Assembly: GCA_023461075.1 (NCBI GenBank)
Contig: JAEWNY010000048.1
Location: forward strand, 1 to 10,369
Direction of reading: 5' to 3'
Source: Pseudomonadota bacterium
GTDB taxonomy: Bacteria > Pseudomonadota > Gammaproteobacteria > Xanthomonadales > Xanthomonadaceae
DNA: 10,369 bases
A program made the position numbers and the translations under genes. Position 1 is the first letter of the stretch, and every line of letters begins with the position of its first letter. This document shows, in pieces, positions 8,471 to 10,369 of the stretch. Under the pieces are notes generated by a model. The model saw nothing but the letters and a program-made list of their open reading frames with translations. It ran no database searches and was not told the DNA's origin.

Positions 8471-10369
8471 TCAGGCCTGCTTGTTGTCGTCGTCCTTGAC
8501 CTCGGTGAACTCGGCGTCCACCACGTCGTCGCCCCCCGCACCCGGCTGTGGACCTGCACCCATGTCCGGGCCCGGCTCCGCACCAGCATTGGCGGCGGCG
8601 AACAGCGACTGCGCGGCTTCCTCCAGCACCTTCGACTTGGCCTCGATCTGGCCCTTGTCGTCGGCCTTCATCGCGGTCTCGAGGTCGGCGATGGCGGATT
8701 CGGCGCGACCGATGACATCACCCGGCAGCTTCTCGCCGTTGTCCTTGATCGATGCACGGGTGGCGTGGATCAAAGCATCGGCCTGATTGCGGGCGCCGAC
8801 CAGTTCCTGGAACTTCTTGTCGTCCTCGCGATGCGCCTCCGCGTCCTGCACCATCCGCGCGATCTCGTCGTCCGAGAGGCCCGAGCCGGCCTTGATCTCG
8901 ACCTTCTGCTCCTTGCCGGTCTTCTTGTCCTTCGCGGTCACGTGGACGATACCGTTGGCGTCGATGTCGAAACTGACCTCGATCTGCGGCATGCCGCGCG
9001 GCGCCGGCTCGATGCCGGACAGGTCGAAGCGGGCCAGCGACTTGTTGTACTGCGCCTGCTCGCGCTCGCCCTGCAGCACGTGCACGGTGACAGCGCTCTG
9101 GTTGTCATCGGCGGTCGAGAACACCTGGCTCGCCTTGGTCGGGATCGTGGTGTTCTTCTCGATGATCTTGGTGAACACGCCACCCAGGGTCTCGATGCCG
9201 AGGCTCAGCGGGGTCACGTCCAGCAGCAGCACGTCCTTGACGTCGCCGGCCAGCACGCCGCCCTGGATCGCGGCGCCGATCGCGACGGCCTCGTCCGGGT
9301 TGACGTCCTTGCGCGGCTCCTTGCCGAAGAACTCGGCCACCGCCGCCTGCACCTTGGGCATGCGGGTCTGGCCGCCGACCAGGATCACCTCGCCGATGTC
9401 GCTGGCCTTGAGGCCGGCGTCGTTGAGCGCGGTGCGGCAGGGCTCGATGGTCTTCTTCACCAGGTCATCGACCAAGGCTTCCAGCTTGGCACGGGTCAGC
9501 TTGATGTTGAGGTGCTTCGGGCCGCTGGCATCCGCCGTCACGTACGGCAGATTGACGTCGGTCTGCTGGCTGGAGGACAGCTCGATCTTGGCGCGCTCGG
9601 CCGAATCCTTCAGGCGCTGCAGGGCCAGCGGATCCTTGCGCAGGTCGATGCCGTCGGTCTTCTGGAATTCCTCGACGAGATAGTCGATGACGCGCTTGTC
9701 AAAGTCCTCGCCGCCGAGGAACGTGTCGCCGTTGGTCGCCAGTACTTCGAACTGCTTTTCGCCATCGACATTGGCGATCTCGATGATGGAGACGTCGAAG
9801 GTGCCGCCGCCGAGGTCGTACACGGCGATCTTGCGGTCACCACCGGCCTTGTCGAGGCCATAGGCCAGCGCGGCCGCGGTCGGCTCGTTGATGATGCGCT
9901 TGACGTCGAGGCCGGCGATCTTGCCGGCATCCTTGGTGGCCTGGCGCTGGCTGTCGTTGAAGTAGGCCGGCACGGTGATGACCGCCTCGGTCACGGTCTC
10001 GCCCAGATACGCCTCGGCGGTCTTCTTCATCTTCTCCAGCACCTTGGCGCTGACTTCCTGCGGCGAAAGCTTCTTGCCGTCGCTGGTCTCGACCCAGGCA
10101 TCGCCGTTGTCGTGCGCGATGATCGCGTACGGCACCAGGTCCAGGTCCTTCTTGACCTCGGCATCGGTGAACTTGCGGCCGATCAGGCGCTTGACCGCGA
10201 AGAACGTGTTCTTGGGGTTGGTCACCGCCTGACGCTTGGCCGAGGCGCCGACCAGGACTTCGCCGTCCTTGGTCCAGGCGACGACGGAAGGCGTGGTGCG
10301 GTCACCTTCCGCGTTCTCGATGACGCGGGCCTTGCCGCCTTCCATCACCGCGACGCAGCTGTTGGTGGT
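8471..10369 (-). CDS. dnaK: Chaperone DnaK (Hsp70), first ~10 codons missing at window edge
   Basis: 632 codons are visible, beginning with TTNSCVAVMEGG. The usual opening, about ten residues ending in IDLG, lies beyond the right edge, so the full protein is about 642 residues. DnaK binds exposed hydrophobic segments and cycles with ATP, DnaJ and GrpE. The nucleotide-binding domain shows the VKRLIGRKF region (the conserved ATPase lysine), INEPTAAALAYG, the phosphate loop DLGGGTFD and the adenosine-site ILVGGQTRMPKV. The linker DVLLLDVTPLSLGIET leads to the substrate-binding domain, with NTTIPTKASQVFSTA and LQGERE. A helical lid follows. The tail is a disordered Gly/Pro/Asp-rich segment ending in DVVDAEFTEVKDDDNKQA, close to the conserved DnaK terminus. 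No internal lesion was seen. GrpE is the likely upstream neighbour (known order, not visible). Confidence 0.98.
   Translation of the reverse strand, partial: TTNSCVAVMEGGKARVIENAEGDRTTPSVVAWTKDGEVLVGASAKRQAVTNPKNTFFAVKRLIGRKFTDAEVKKDLDLVPYAIIAHDNGDAWVETSDGKKLSPQEVSAKVLEKMKKTAEAYLGETVTEAVITVPAYFNDSQRQATKDAGKIAGLDVKRIINEPTAAALAYGLDKAGGDRKIAVYDLGGGTFDVSIIEIANVDGEKQFEVLATNGDTFLGGEDFDKRVIDYLVEEFQKTDGIDLRKDPLALQRLKDSAERAKIELSSSQQTDVNLPYVTADASGPKHLNIKLTRAKLEALVDDLVKKTIEPCRTALNDAGLKASDIGEVILVGGQTRMPKVQAAVAEFFGKEPRKDVNPDEAVAIGAAIQGGVLAGDVKDVLLLDVTPLSLGIETLGGVFTKIIEKNTTIPTKASQVFSTADDNQSAVTVHVLQGEREQAQYNKSLARFDLSGIEPAPRGMPQIEVSFDIDANGIVHVTAKDKKTGKEQKVEIKAGSGLSDDEIARMVQDAEAHREDDKKFQELVGARNQADALIHATRASIKDNGEKLPGDVIGRAESAIADLETAMKADDKGQIEAKSKVLEEAAQSLFAAANAGAEPGPDMGAGPQPGAGGDDVVDAEFTEVKDDDNKQA

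Overview
This window is an ordinary housekeeping block from the chromosome of a high-GC gammaproteobacterium, most likely of the Lysobacterales (Xanthomonadaceae and relatives such as Lysobacter, Thermomonas or Stenotrophomonas). Three things point there. The gene order dnaK-dnaJ-dapB-carA-orf-carB-greA-rpfE is one I associate with Xanthomonas-type genomes. The partial RpfE-family protein is typical of the group. The GC content and codon third positions are strongly GC-biased (judged by eye, not computed). The species cannot be named from this alone.

Every real gene lies on the minus strand, so transcription runs from the right end of the window to the left. From right to left: dnaK (first ~10 codons cut off by the window edge) and dnaJ form the chaperone pair. 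An 11-bp perfect inverted repeat follows dnaJ and is the probable end of, or attenuation point in, the chaperone transcript. dapB (lysine/diaminopimelate synthesis) comes next. A 119-bp spacer then holds a candidate promoter and a possible leader peptide/attenuator. After it come carA, a small gene for a predicted exported protein, carB, greA, and a truncated rpfE-like gene running off the left edge.

carA and carB encode the two subunits of carbamoyl-phosphate synthetase, which feeds arginine and pyrimidine synthesis. greA encodes a transcript-cleavage elongation factor. A carA-orf-carB-greA arrangement is known from Pseudomonas aeruginosa, so the grouping is old and not a local insertion. 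Junctions from carA onward are tight: 19 bp, 8 bp, a 4-bp ATGA overlap, and a TGA immediately followed by an in-frame GTG. This suggests one polycistronic, partly translationally coupled message.

I see no tRNA, rRNA, CRISPR array, insertion sequence, integrase or other sign of transfer, and no gap above 120 bp between genes. I found no convincing new biological system. The points most worth checking are the putative carA leader peptide with its hairpin, the exported protein encoded between two cytoplasmic enzyme subunits, the two mutually exclusive hairpins between dnaK and dnaJ, and the in-frame greA-stop/rpfE-start junction.
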